Positions 28,301-35,550 of a stretch of 64,000 bases of DNA are shown here, piece by piece; the first letter of the stretch is position 1; every line of letters begins with the position of its first letter. The position numbers and the translations under genes were made by a program. The notes under the pieces are model-generated. The model was not told the origin of the DNA. It worked only from the letters and a program-made list of their open reading frames with translations, and did no database searches. The stretch comes from a virus, in IMG/VR virus record IMGVR_UViG_3300025647_000030, positions 1 to 64,000 of that record, one strand, 5' to 3'.

Positions 28301-31045
28301 TTCTTTATTAGTACAGTTGGTAGAATGACATTAAATCCGGCTAATGACGTTTGGAACGACACAGAAATGTTACCGGATTTGATTGTTGATATTGATACAG
28401 GTTTTGATGCACTAAAAGAAATTGCCGATGCGGCTGGAGTTAGTGGTACAGTTTGGACTAATGTGAGTAGTTCTGAACAATTAATTTCTTCTAGAATCGA
28501 AAGAACGACTATTGGGGGTGGCTTCAGTGCATTTTTAACTAATGGAGCAAACAACACTGTTGCGGGTGTTGACGCTCAGGATGGATCAACCGTTACTTCG
28601 CGGGTTGATACAGTTAGAGTAACAACCGATCAAACTGGAGTAAAAACTACATTAGAAAAAGATATATCAAATAATAGTCTTGGCACTTCTGTAACGGATG
28701 TTCAATTACTAACTTATATGAGACCAGCTTCAACAAAAGTTGTTATTGATGGTCTACCAGCAAATATGCCATTATATTTCTTCTTTGATGGTGTTGATGT
28801 AACGGAAGATGTTAGATATTTAAATGAACCAAGTACAGAAATAAAAGGTAGTCTTAGAACAGATGATGCCGGTGTTTTTGTGGGTGTTTTTACTATACCC
28901 AATACACCTACAAAAAGATTTTATGTTGGCACTAAAAAACTTGTTGTAACAAATTCAAAAACAAATTCTATGGATCCAGATGAAATCATAGGAACAGCAA
29001 ATTGTGATTATCATGCCGGTGGTCTAAAGCAAACAAAACAAGAAACCGTTATTTCTACTGCTATACCCGAAGTTAAAAAAGAAAATGTAGAACGTACAAT
29101 TACAACAACAGAAACAAGAAGAACGGTAGTGAGTATTGCTCCACCGGTCGATACTGGTGGTGGTGGTGGTGAGCCACTTGCACAATCATTTTTTGTGCAA
29201 GAACAGGAAGGTATTTTCTTATCTAAGATTGATCTTTATTTCCAATCTAGAGGTACATTTGATGGTATATGGCTTGAAGTTAGAGAAATGGTTAATGGAT
29301 ATCCGGGTCCAAACTTAATGCCATATTCTAGAATTGTTAAAAAACCCGAAAGTCTGAATTTATCCGAAGATGGTTCTATACCAACTACTTTTGAATTCGA
29401 AGCACCAGTTTACTTACAAGGAGCTACAGAATATTGTTTTGTTTTCGGTACTGATGATACAGCCAATAGAACATTCATATCAAAATTGGGTGGTAAAGAT
29501 ATATTGACTGGTTCTGTAATTGCAGTACAGCCGCATATGGGTTCTATGTTTAAAGGACAAAACAACCGTACTTGGAATGCTTCTCAGTATGAAGATATTA
29601 AGTTTAAATTATACAGAGCAAAATTTGACATATCACAAAATTTAACCTTTATTGCTAATTCAAATCAAAATAATTTATTGAAGTATCTTGGTACAAATCC
29701 TTTGGAAACAGAAATAGGTTCAACTTCTGTACGTGTACACCATAGAGATCATGCATTTTCTGCCGGTGATAAAGTTAAATTGAATATGCTTGCCGATAAC
29801 TCATTTGTATTTTTATTACAATCCGGCGATTTGGTTGAGGGGCAAACCTTAACCTCAGCCAACGGCTCTGGTATAATTAAAAAAGTTACATCGAAGGGTA
29901 TTGATACTTCAACTGGCTATAAGAAATATGAAATTAAATTATTAGATATTACAGGATACTTTGCTGATGGTGAGTCTGTAACTGGTCAAATATTCTATGA
30001 ACAAATTGACCAATATCTATTAGACAAATATGATATTACTATTGATCAAACTGGTAAATTAGCACCGGTTGGATATTTTCCAGATGGTATTGATAATACA
30101 TTCAATGGAATTCCATTAGTTGATTTAAGTAAAGAAATTGTAATTGATTATGTAGACACAATGGACTCATACATTATTACAGTTGATACCCCAGCAACAG
30201 AAAAAGGAAGAATAGGTGGTTCTGGAATATATGCTTATTCACACGCTCAAATAGATGCATTTAATGTTATATGTAATTATATTGATTTTGATGGAACTGC
30301 AACTTGGGAATATGATGGTATAAGACATCAAACAATAGGTTCATCATTTACTAATTATGCAACAGTACCAAACATACCAACAAATGTAAATAAAGTTATT
30401 GAATTAACCGCACCACTTAAAATAGGTAATGACATAAATAAAGCACTGAACAATGGTGGTAATGAATTCTTCACTATTACTGGTACATTGAATTCATACA
30501 TCGATACACTATCTCCGGTTATTAACTATAAAACATTTAGTTTAGAAACTTTTGCTAATAGAATAGATTGGAATGATTGTACAAATGCTTCTGTTTCTCC
30601 AAACGCAACCATAGATGGATTAACATTAGTTTGTGGCACAAATGGTAGATTCTATACAGAAGATCATCCAGTATTTGGTTCACAAAATGCAAAATATATT
30701 ACTAATGTTGCTAATTTAACCAATCCAGCCAATCTATTAACCATTATGGCTGATGTTGTTGATTATGATCATTCTGAAATTGTTTTCTATTATAGAATAG
30801 TTGAAACTGGTTCTGAAACACTAATTGGTGATGTTGCATGGACTGAATTATCATATACAAAAACAATTTCAGAAACTTCAACAGATTTCAAAGAAATTGA
30901 GATAAATATACCTACAAACAATCCATTAACTCCACAAGATGAGTTACCAGATTTCAGCGCATTTCAGGTTAAGATTGTAATGCGATCAAAGAATTCTGCC
31001 GGAATACCTAAGGTCAGTCGTTTGCGCTGTATGGCAACAACATAA
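25301..31045 (+). CDS. Giant DUF4815 baseplate/tail protein B (1914 residues), paralogue of A
   Basis: This protein shares its whole framework with the upstream gene: YFDDFNIQKNFMRVLFQPNR, IQVRELNQIQSIFNNQIE, SAGKAYVKGYEVEK, LTDCLDFRPIK, REMVNGYPGPNL, GSMFKGQNNRTWNASQYED, and a C-terminus ending in RLRCMATT versus RLRCIATT. It lacks the propeller insertion of protein A. Some DNA patches are nearly or fully identical to gene A, including about 57 bases at 29527-29583, so recent conversion or tandem duplication is likely. A proline-valine-glycine linker (PPVDTGGGGGEPLAQSF) lies near residue 1283. It presumably forms part of the outer baseplate, perhaps as a heteromer with A (inference). Confidence 0.8.
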   Translation: MPKQTFSKQPYFDDFNIQKNFMRVLFQPNRSIQVRELNQIQSIFNNQIEQFADHIFKFGSRVDAGSVRYEQYSDYVRLKDLDTLGEKVNIGYLHNKTIKGRNSGVKAVVKHVEDKTQDDPYTLYVNYIGAGTDGETFVFLDGETLDILDENNNTVYSVIVRCITCDTNSDEDVINPTGKGSLFHVGEATYYVYGYFVECPQQVIVLSKYTTTATIKVGLNVDQRIVTEVMDETLFDNALGQANYASAGADRYQINLDLVTIGFDEDIGENFIKLGSIQSGVLQEIVNKPQYADIMDMIARRTYDESGNYTVTPFLITPVEHLKESATDTSGFLTAEEGGREDMIAAYISAGKAYVKGYEVEKIETFVLPIEKARDTAKKTGAITRKEYGNFILVQLNAVSNFIPSGSATTGSGRKRRVFDFTEVDLYDAPVDNLSSAGNVIGTMKVKGMQLFDSATPFTDSVWKLNVFDMQLDPGSSFTDVQGLLATGMDGGTSFGANVVADTYIFNDSLTRIYNTVENSLLFQLPYEFIKSTRDIYNPTESRTTYSTPIKYYAQADDTGTATFVTRGDESITTYNQATWFMGKYDGSANFTPFEIVSTDITVSDTSITVANLTAFNDYFIVAECSISSRPEKTKQLTNLDLDVAADSSTIDLTKADVFEIFTIEQWSDSYTTYENALSNNAVTDVTANYTLQRNIKDNFYGISYLQLNVGVTTPSAGEMIRINFDYFEHGNTTNGSYFSVDSYTPTINDPDRTFTYENIPSYRTKDGAGYNLTDCLDFRPIKQSDGTFIGTEYIPSENKNIFVDIEYYLPRRDLLCVTDNGDFIQVKGKSSLEPKYPKQPENSMSIYSIDMKPYTFDPLKDARFKYLENRRYTMRDIGEFEKRLEKLRYYISLNLLDQELETMQVVDGAGNDRYKNGFLTDGFNNLRGGDVSSKEYRCAIDPEKGELRPQFFKKVIDLEIDENACDHYSLQADMITLPYEHELLVEQPYASKTISAAPFFFISTVGRMTLNPANDVWNDTEMLPDLIVDIDTGFDALKEIADAAGVSGTVWTNVSSSEQLISSRIERTTIGGGFSAFLTNGANNTVAGVDAQDGSTVTSRVDTVRVTTDQTGVKTTLEKDISNNSLGTSVTDVQLLTYMRPASTKVVIDGLPANMPLYFFFDGVDVTEDVRYLNEPSTEIKGSLRTDDAGVFVGVFTIPNTPTKRFYVGTKKLVVTNSKTNSMDPDEIIGTANCDYHAGGLKQTKQETVISTAIPEVKKENVERTITTTETRRTVVSIAPPVDTGGGGGEPLAQSFFVQEQEGIFLSKIDLYFQSRGTFDGIWLEVREMVNGYPGPNLMPYSRIVKKPESLNLSEDGSIPTTFEFEAPVYLQGATEYCFVFGTDDTANRTFISKLGGKDILTGSVIAVQPHMGSMFKGQNNRTWNASQYEDIKFKLYRAKFDISQNLTFIANSNQNNLLKYLGTNPLETEIGSTSVRVHHRDHAFSAGDKVKLNMLADNSFVFLLQSGDLVEGQTLTSANGSGIIKKVTSKGIDTSTGYKKYEIKLLDITGYFADGESVTGQIFYEQIDQYLLDKYDITIDQTGKLAPVGYFPDGIDNTFNGIPLVDLSKEIVIDYVDTMDSYIITVDTPATEKGRIGGSGIYAYSHAQIDAFNVICNYIDFDGTATWEYDGIRHQTIGSSFTNYATVPNIPTNVNKVIELTAPLKIGNDINKALNNGGNEFFTITGTLNSYIDTLSPVINYKTFSLETFANRIDWNDCTNASVSPNATIDGLTLVCGTNGRFYTEDHPVFGSQNAKYITNVANLTNPANLLTIMADVVDYDHSEIVFYYRIVETGSETLIGDVAWTELSYTKTISETSTDFKEIEINIPTNNPLTPQDELPDFSAFQVKIVMRSKNSAGIPKVSRLRCMATT

Positions 31046-31055
31046 GGAATATAAT

Positions 31056-31259
31056 ATGTCATTTCAAAAAGTAAAAGAAAATAAAGATTTAATTAAAAAC
31101 CCAAATACAAACATCGTTATAAATACGAATAAAGCAAATTATATTGCCAGAAGGGCTAAGAAATCTAGAGAGAAAATGAAGGATCAAGAAATTCAAAATC
31201 TTAGATCGGAATTAGATGAAATGAAAAATTTAGTACAACAACTATTAAAAGAGAAATAA
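31056..31259 (+). CDS. Small coiled-coil protein in the fibre operon
   Basis: This 67-residue, highly charged protein has a basic middle (ARRAKKSREKMKDQ) and a C-terminal heptad segment (IQNLRSELDEMKNLVQQLLK) that should form a short coiled coil. It has no membrane or enzyme signal. It lies between the giant baseplate protein and the first fibre-type gene and is separated from the latter only by a double stop. Similar short coiled-coil genes occur among tail genes of marine myophages, possibly as assembly chaperones. That role is a guess here. Confidence 0.7.
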   Translation: MSFQKVKENKDLIKNPNTNIVINTNKANYIARRAKKSREKMKDQEIQNLRSELDEMKNLVQQLLKEK

Positions 31260-31262
31260 TAA

Positions 31263-32273
31263 ATGGCTATAAACAATGTAACATTATCAACTAAATTTTT
31301 ACAATGGAAAGATATAACAAATGATATTATTACTTCTGTTGGTGATACCGATTTATTAACAACAACAGCTACCGATCTAACCAGTGGTATTAACGAACTT
31401 GATGCTTTACAGGGTAACGATTCATTTGTTGGTTTAACGTCAACAACATTAACCGGTGCCGTTAATGAACTTAGAGCGGAATTGGGTGATATTACTGCAT
31501 TAACTTCTCCGGTAACAACAGATTCCGTATTAGCGATTAATAGTGTTGATGATCTACTGGATAATGTAATTTCAGGTACACAAGATATTACATACGATAA
31601 TGCTACATCTGGATTAACCTCAATTACAGTACAGGATGCTATAGATGAAGTATCAGATAGCGCAAATATAGCATATGATAATGTAGCATCCGGTTTAACA
31701 GCCACCACAGTACAGGATGCTATAGATGAAGTTGAAGGTAGAGTTGATACTTCAGAAACGGGTCTGACGGATTTAGTTAATGGTACCACAAGTATTACAT
31801 ATGATAATGTAGCATCCGGTTTAACAGCCACAACAATACAGGATGCTATAGATGAAGTTGAAGGTAGAGTTGATACTTTAGAAATTGATACACATTCACA
31901 CGCAAATTTAACAAATCTGGACACTATAGATCAGAATCTAGCAACAACAGATACAGTATCGTTTAATTTTGTTCTTGAAAGTGTAACAACAGGTATAACT
32001 GCGTTTGATACTGGTGGACAAACCAATGCTACTGCATTAACAACATCGATCAATGAAATATCAACCGTTGGAACAGCAGGCGATAGTGTAAAATTACCCA
32101 CTGCATCAGCCGGTTTAAAAATTTACATAATAAATAATGGTGCTAATGCTTGTGATGTTTTTCCTGATGTTAGTGATGATTTGGGTGTCGGTGTTGATAC
32201 TGCTATATCACTATTAGCCGGCGAAACAGTTACATATATTGCTTATGATGATACAAATTGGAGAGCATTTTAA
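31263..32273 (+). CDS. Tail fibre-type protein with QDAIDEV repeats
   Basis: At 336 residues it contains three copies of a motif ITYDN-ASGLT-TT-QDAIDEV (residues about 105-130, 136-160 and 178-203), a pattern common in phage fibres. This is followed by an HSHANLTNLDTIDQNLATTD segment typical of trimeric fibre shafts and a beta C-terminal domain with AGDSVKLPTASAGLKIYIIN. Two copies are near-identical at the DNA level (see the repeat at 31672-31878). The stop overlaps the next start as TAATG. A structural tail or fibre role is likely; the receptor is unknown. Confidence 0.75.
   Translation: MAINNVTLSTKFLQWKDITNDIITSVGDTDLLTTTATDLTSGINELDALQGNDSFVGLTSTTLTGAVNELRAELGDITALTSPVTTDSVLAINSVDDLLDNVISGTQDITYDNATSGLTSITVQDAIDEVSDSANIAYDNVASGLTATTVQDAIDEVEGRVDTSETGLTDLVNGTTSITYDNVASGLTATTIQDAIDEVEGRVDTLEIDTHSHANLTNLDTIDQNLATTDTVSFNFVLESVTTGITAFDTGGQTNATALTTSINEISTVGTAGDSVKLPTASAGLKIYIINNGANACDVFPDVSDDLGVGVDTAISLLAGETVTYIAYDDTNWRAF
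31672..31878 (+). repeat. Two near-identical 81-nt direct repeats in fibre gene
   Basis: 31672-31752 and 31798-31878 match base for base except for about two positions. They encode the second and third QDAIDEVEGRVDT units. This indicates a recent unit duplication within the fibre shaft. Confidence 0.85.
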
Positions 32274-32614
32274 TGGCATCATATTCTAATATAAAAATAG
32301 AACAAGGAACATCATTTGATGTTGTCATAGATGTTATCAATGATGATAATACAGCATACGATTTAACAGATTATGATGCAAAATCACAAATGAAGAAATC
32401 ACATTACACATCATCATTTCATGAAATAACTGCATCGATATATGGTGATCCTGTAAATGGTCAAGTAAAACTTGCAATGACACCGGCTCAATCCAATGCT
32501 ATAAAAGCTGGTAGATACGTATATGATGTTGTTATTTACAATAATATAACAGGTAATGTAGAACGTGTGGTGGAAGGTATAATTAATTTAACACCAGCAA
32601 CAACAACCATATAA
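32273..32614 (+). CDS. Small virion protein, BppU-like N-terminal beta domain
   Basis: The start at 32273 (MASYSNIKIEQG) overlaps the upstream stop as TAATG; a longer start at 32258 would lie inside the upstream gene. The 113-residue protein reads IKIEQGTSFDVVIDVINDDN, then YDLTDYDAKSQMKKSHYTSS and a C-terminal half with AGRYVYDVVIYNN. This is a beta-sandwich pattern seen in phage baseplate-upper-protein N-termini and in small adaptor proteins of T4-like marine phages. A fibre adaptor or baseplate decoration role is inferred from sequence type and neighbours. Confidence 0.7.
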   Translation: MASYSNIKIEQGTSFDVVIDVINDDNTAYDLTDYDAKSQMKKSHYTSSFHEITASIYGDPVNGQVKLAMTPAQSNAIKAGRYVYDVVIYNNITGNVERVVEGIINLTPATTTI

Positions 32615-32617
32615 GCA

Positions 32618-33292
32618 ATGAAAGCAAAAATAACACCGCAGAAGGTAGTAGGAAAATTACAAAATTTAAATTATCCTGTTGCTAAACAAGTTGGTATACA
32701 AGGACCCGAAGGACCCGAAGGACCCATTGGTCCTAAAGGCGATGATGGAATAAATTGGCTTGGTGATTATTCAGCAATTACTACATACAATACCGATGAT
32801 GCTGTTCAATTTGGTGGTAGTTCATATATAGCAATTCAAGATAATTTTTCAGATATAGCACCAACAAATGTATTATATTGGAATCTATTGGCTTCGGCCG
32901 GTGATGACGCTGTATCTGAAAATACAATAAGTGCCATAGCAGGTGAAAATATTTCAATATATAGAGTTGTATATATTGAAAATGATAAAGTATATCTAGC
33001 AGATAAAAATACGTTGACATCAAGACATAAAATACTAGGTATCACTATAGAAACACAAAGTATAAATAATTTGATAGATATAAAAATTGCTGGTTCTGTA
33101 ACGAATGCTTCTTGGAATTGGAATCCTGGTAATGTTTATGTTGGCTCCAATGGTGCTTTAACGCAAGTGGAGCCAACTAGTGGTTATATTGTTCAAATTG
33201 GGATAGCATTAAACCAAACAACAGTTTTAATAGACATAGACAAAGCAGATTATCTTGAAGATAACGATTTAATTAACGGGGGAACCTTTTAA
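32618..33292 (+). CDS. Fibre protein with collagen-like segment and CBM5/12-like module
   Basis: This 224-residue protein has a short Gly-X-Y collagen-type run (GIQGPEGPEGPIGPKGDDG, residues about 27-45), which should trimerise. It is followed by a carbohydrate-binding-like module (YSAITTYNTDDAVQFGGSSY, about 50-70). The C-terminal half (IYRVVYIENDKVYLADKNTL, later VYVGSNGALTQVEPTSGY) is the DUF2190-like beta fold often seen in fibre-associated proteins. It lies in a chain of fibre genes; the stop is followed directly by the next ATG, so translation is coupled. Confidence 0.75.
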   Translation: MKAKITPQKVVGKLQNLNYPVAKQVGIQGPEGPEGPIGPKGDDGINWLGDYSAITTYNTDDAVQFGGSSYIAIQDNFSDIAPTNVLYWNLLASAGDDAVSENTISAIAGENISIYRVVYIENDKVYLADKNTLTSRHKILGITIETQSINNLIDIKIAGSVTNASWNWNPGNVYVGSNGALTQVEPTSGYIVQIGIALNQTTVLIDIDKADYLEDNDLINGGTF

Positions 33293-34945
33293 ATGGCAAA
33301 TAAAATTCAATTTCTAAGAGGCCTGGAAGCTAATAGGTTAAGTGTAACACCTGCCGCAGGTGAACCTTTATGGACTACAGATGAAAAAATATTATACGTT
33401 GGCGACGGATCAACCGCTGGTGGTATTCCAGTAGGTGGTTTTACAGTTTCCGACGGCTCAAACAATACATATATTGTTGGTGGTGGTACTGTTACATTCT
33501 CGGATGATAATAGTTTCTTACGTGTATCTGAAAGTTCGGGTACTGTTACATCAACATTATTCATTGAAACCGGTGCAACAGCTACTTCTGAAGCATTAAC
33601 CGCAACAGATGAAATGATTATTAAAGATGTTTCTGATACAACTCAGGATGCATCAGGTACTATGAAATCCACAACAATGTCTGAAATATCGACTTTTGTT
33701 CTTAGTGGTGTAACTGATAACTTTAATAGATTTCAAACAATTGCCGGTGATTCTGGTACAGATATTGTTGCCGCAAATAATAATGAAACAGTAACATTTA
33801 CTGGTGGTACAGGTATTAGTGTTGCTACAGATGATATAACAAATACCGTAACAATTACTGGTCATAATATCTATTCTTGGGATATTTCAGATGGTACTAA
33901 TACCGAAACTATCGCAACCGGTGATCAAGTAGTATTTGCTGGTACTAATACAGGTACAAATGCCGTTACAGCATTAACAGCCACATATAATACAAGTAAT
34001 AATACATTAACATATGATTTAGATTTCGATCAACTTGATACTGTTTATATGCCAATTGGTCAAGATAACTGGGTAGATACAACCGGTGACACAATGACCG
34101 GCGCTCTTACAATGTCCACAGGTTCAAGTATTGTATTAAATGACAATATTGTACTGAACATTGGTTCCGGTAATGACGTTAAACATCATTTTAATGGCAC
34201 TTCATATATAACAGAACTTGATGGTGTAAACTGGATAGTAAGAAATATCGATGATGAAGCATTAGTAACAATTACACATAATGCTGATCCTGCATTATCA
34301 CAGGTTGATATTGCCGGTAATACAATCATCGCCGGTAACTTAACTGTACAGGGAACAACAACTACTGTTGAATCAACCGTTGTAACAATTTCTGATCCTG
34401 TTTTCTCATTAGCAAATCAAGATCCTCTTGCTACAGTTGATGATGGTAAAGATCGCGGTATTGAATTCCAGTATTACGATCCAGCGGATGTTGGCAATGA
34501 AAATAAAATTGGCTTCTTTGGTTGGGACAATTCAACAGAAAAATATGTTCTGTTACTTAACGCAACCAATACAGCAGAAGTTTTCACAGGTACTAAAGCA
34601 GAACTTGATGCTAGTGTCGATGCAACAAACATACTCAATGCTCCATGGCTTGAAACTGAAACACAGACATTACAGGATGTAACTGATCTTGGCGCCACTA
34701 CTTCAAACGCAATTAGTATCACTAACGCAACAGAAGCCGATGGTGCCGGTACAGCATCATTTATTGTTTCTGGTGGTGCCGAATTTGCTAAGAAAGTATA
34801 TGTTAATAGTACAACATCCGCTTCTTCATCAACAACAGGTGCATTAGTTATTGCTGGTGGTATCGGTGTTGCTGAAAATGTAGTTGGTGCTGGCGCAGGA
34901 ACATCTTCTTTGGATGGATTCACCATTGATGCAGGTACTTTCTAA
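33293..34945 (+). CDS. Tail fibre protein with Mtd-like N-terminal domain
   Basis: At 550 residues it begins with the widespread fibre N-terminal module IQFLRGLEANRLSVTPAAGE, then EKILYVGDGSTAGGIPVGG (major tropism determinant / phage fibre N-domain). The shaft contains DMTGALTMSTGSSIVLND-type beta segments. A motif ETQTLQDVTDLGATT is shared with the 854-residue fibre at 41082. The C-terminal part reads VSGGAEFAKKVYVNSTTS. It ends without a recognisable intramolecular chaperone. Its N-module is nearly repeated in the next gene. Confidence 0.78.
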   Translation: MANKIQFLRGLEANRLSVTPAAGEPLWTTDEKILYVGDGSTAGGIPVGGFTVSDGSNNTYIVGGGTVTFSDDNSFLRVSESSGTVTSTLFIETGATATSEALTATDEMIIKDVSDTTQDASGTMKSTTMSEISTFVLSGVTDNFNRFQTIAGDSGTDIVAANNNETVTFTGGTGISVATDDITNTVTITGHNIYSWDISDGTNTETIATGDQVVFAGTNTGTNAVTALTATYNTSNNTLTYDLDFDQLDTVYMPIGQDNWVDTTGDTMTGALTMSTGSSIVLNDNIVLNIGSGNDVKHHFNGTSYITELDGVNWIVRNIDDEALVTITHNADPALSQVDIAGNTIIAGNLTVQGTTTTVESTVVTISDPVFSLANQDPLATVDDGKDRGIEFQYYDPADVGNENKIGFFGWDNSTEKYVLLLNATNTAEVFTGTKAELDASVDATNILNAPWLETETQTLQDVTDLGATTSNAISITNATEADGAGTASFIVSGGAEFAKKVYVNSTTSASSSTTGALVIAGGIGVAENVVGAGAGTSSLDGFTIDAGTF

Positions 34946-34947
34946 GA

Positions 34948-34964
34948 TTTGACATTATGTCAAA
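34948..34964 (+). promoter_or_regulatory. Small palindrome covering a fibre start codon
   Basis: TTTGACA, TTA, TGTCAAA forms a 7-bp stem with a 3-nt loop spanning the ATG at 34957. There is no evident ribosome site upstream, so this start may depend on coupling with the gene ending at 34945. Confidence 0.35.
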
Positions 34965-35550
34965 TGAACTTCGCATAAAAAGAGGACTTGAGGCCAACCG
35001 CAGTGGGATAACCCCTGCGGCTGGCGAATTAATATACACGACAGATAATAAACGTGTATTTATTGGTGATGGATCAACCGCCGGTGGTATTCCAGTAGGT
35101 GGTTTTGTAACAATATCGGATACTGCACCTGTATCACCATCAGTAGGAGATTTATGGTGGGATTCTGAATATGGTACTTTAAACATCTTTTATCAAGATG
35201 TTGATTCTTCGCAATGGGTTGAAATTAGTGCTACGGGTGGAACAATAGAAACACCAGCAACGGCCGGCGGTGAAGCATATACGGTTATAACTACAACGTA
35301 TACCGCAGTTGCCGGCGATTATATCTTAGCAAACACAACCGGCGGTGCTTTTACGATTACATTACCTGCTTCACCAACAGCAGGCGATACTATTAATATA
35401 ATAGATGGTTTCACTCAATTTTCAGCAAATAACTTAACACTAGCACGTAATGGAAGCACAATTGAAGGATTGTCATCGGATATAATAGTCGATGTTAACG
35501 ATGCTAAATTAAAAATAATTTATAACGGTACTACTTGGAGAATAATGTAA
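34957..35550 (+). CDS. Short tail fibre protein, second Mtd-like N-terminal module
   Basis: At 197 residues, the first 50 nearly repeat the N-terminus of the upstream gene (LRIKRGLEANRSGITPAAGE, then DGSTAGGIPVGGF). A DLWWDSEYGTLNIFYQD-QWVEI strand block follows, and the C-terminal 80 residues form a beta domain (GGAFTITLPASPTAGDTINI, ending in YNGTTWRIM) found at many fibre tips. The start codon sits in a small palindrome (34948-34964) with no clear Shine-Dalgarno sequence. The stop overlaps the next start as TAATG. Confidence 0.75.
   Translation: MSNELRIKRGLEANRSGITPAAGELIYTTDNKRVFIGDGSTAGGIPVGGFVTISDTAPVSPSVGDLWWDSEYGTLNIFYQDVDSSQWVEISATGGTIETPATAGGEAYTVITTTYTAVAGDYILANTTGGAFTITLPASPTAGDTINIIDGFTQFSANNLTLARNGSTIEGLSSDIIVDVNDAKLKIIYNGTTWRIM

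Noticed and set aside
31193-31924. 243-codon minus-strand ORF
   Set aside because: It is antisense to the repeat-rich fibre gene and rich in Ser/Val/Pro as expected from reverse reading of that composition; it has no ribosome site or homologous pattern.
34474-34926. 150-codon minus-strand ORF
   Set aside because: It is antisense to a clear fibre gene, with low-complexity Ala/Pro/Val content only.
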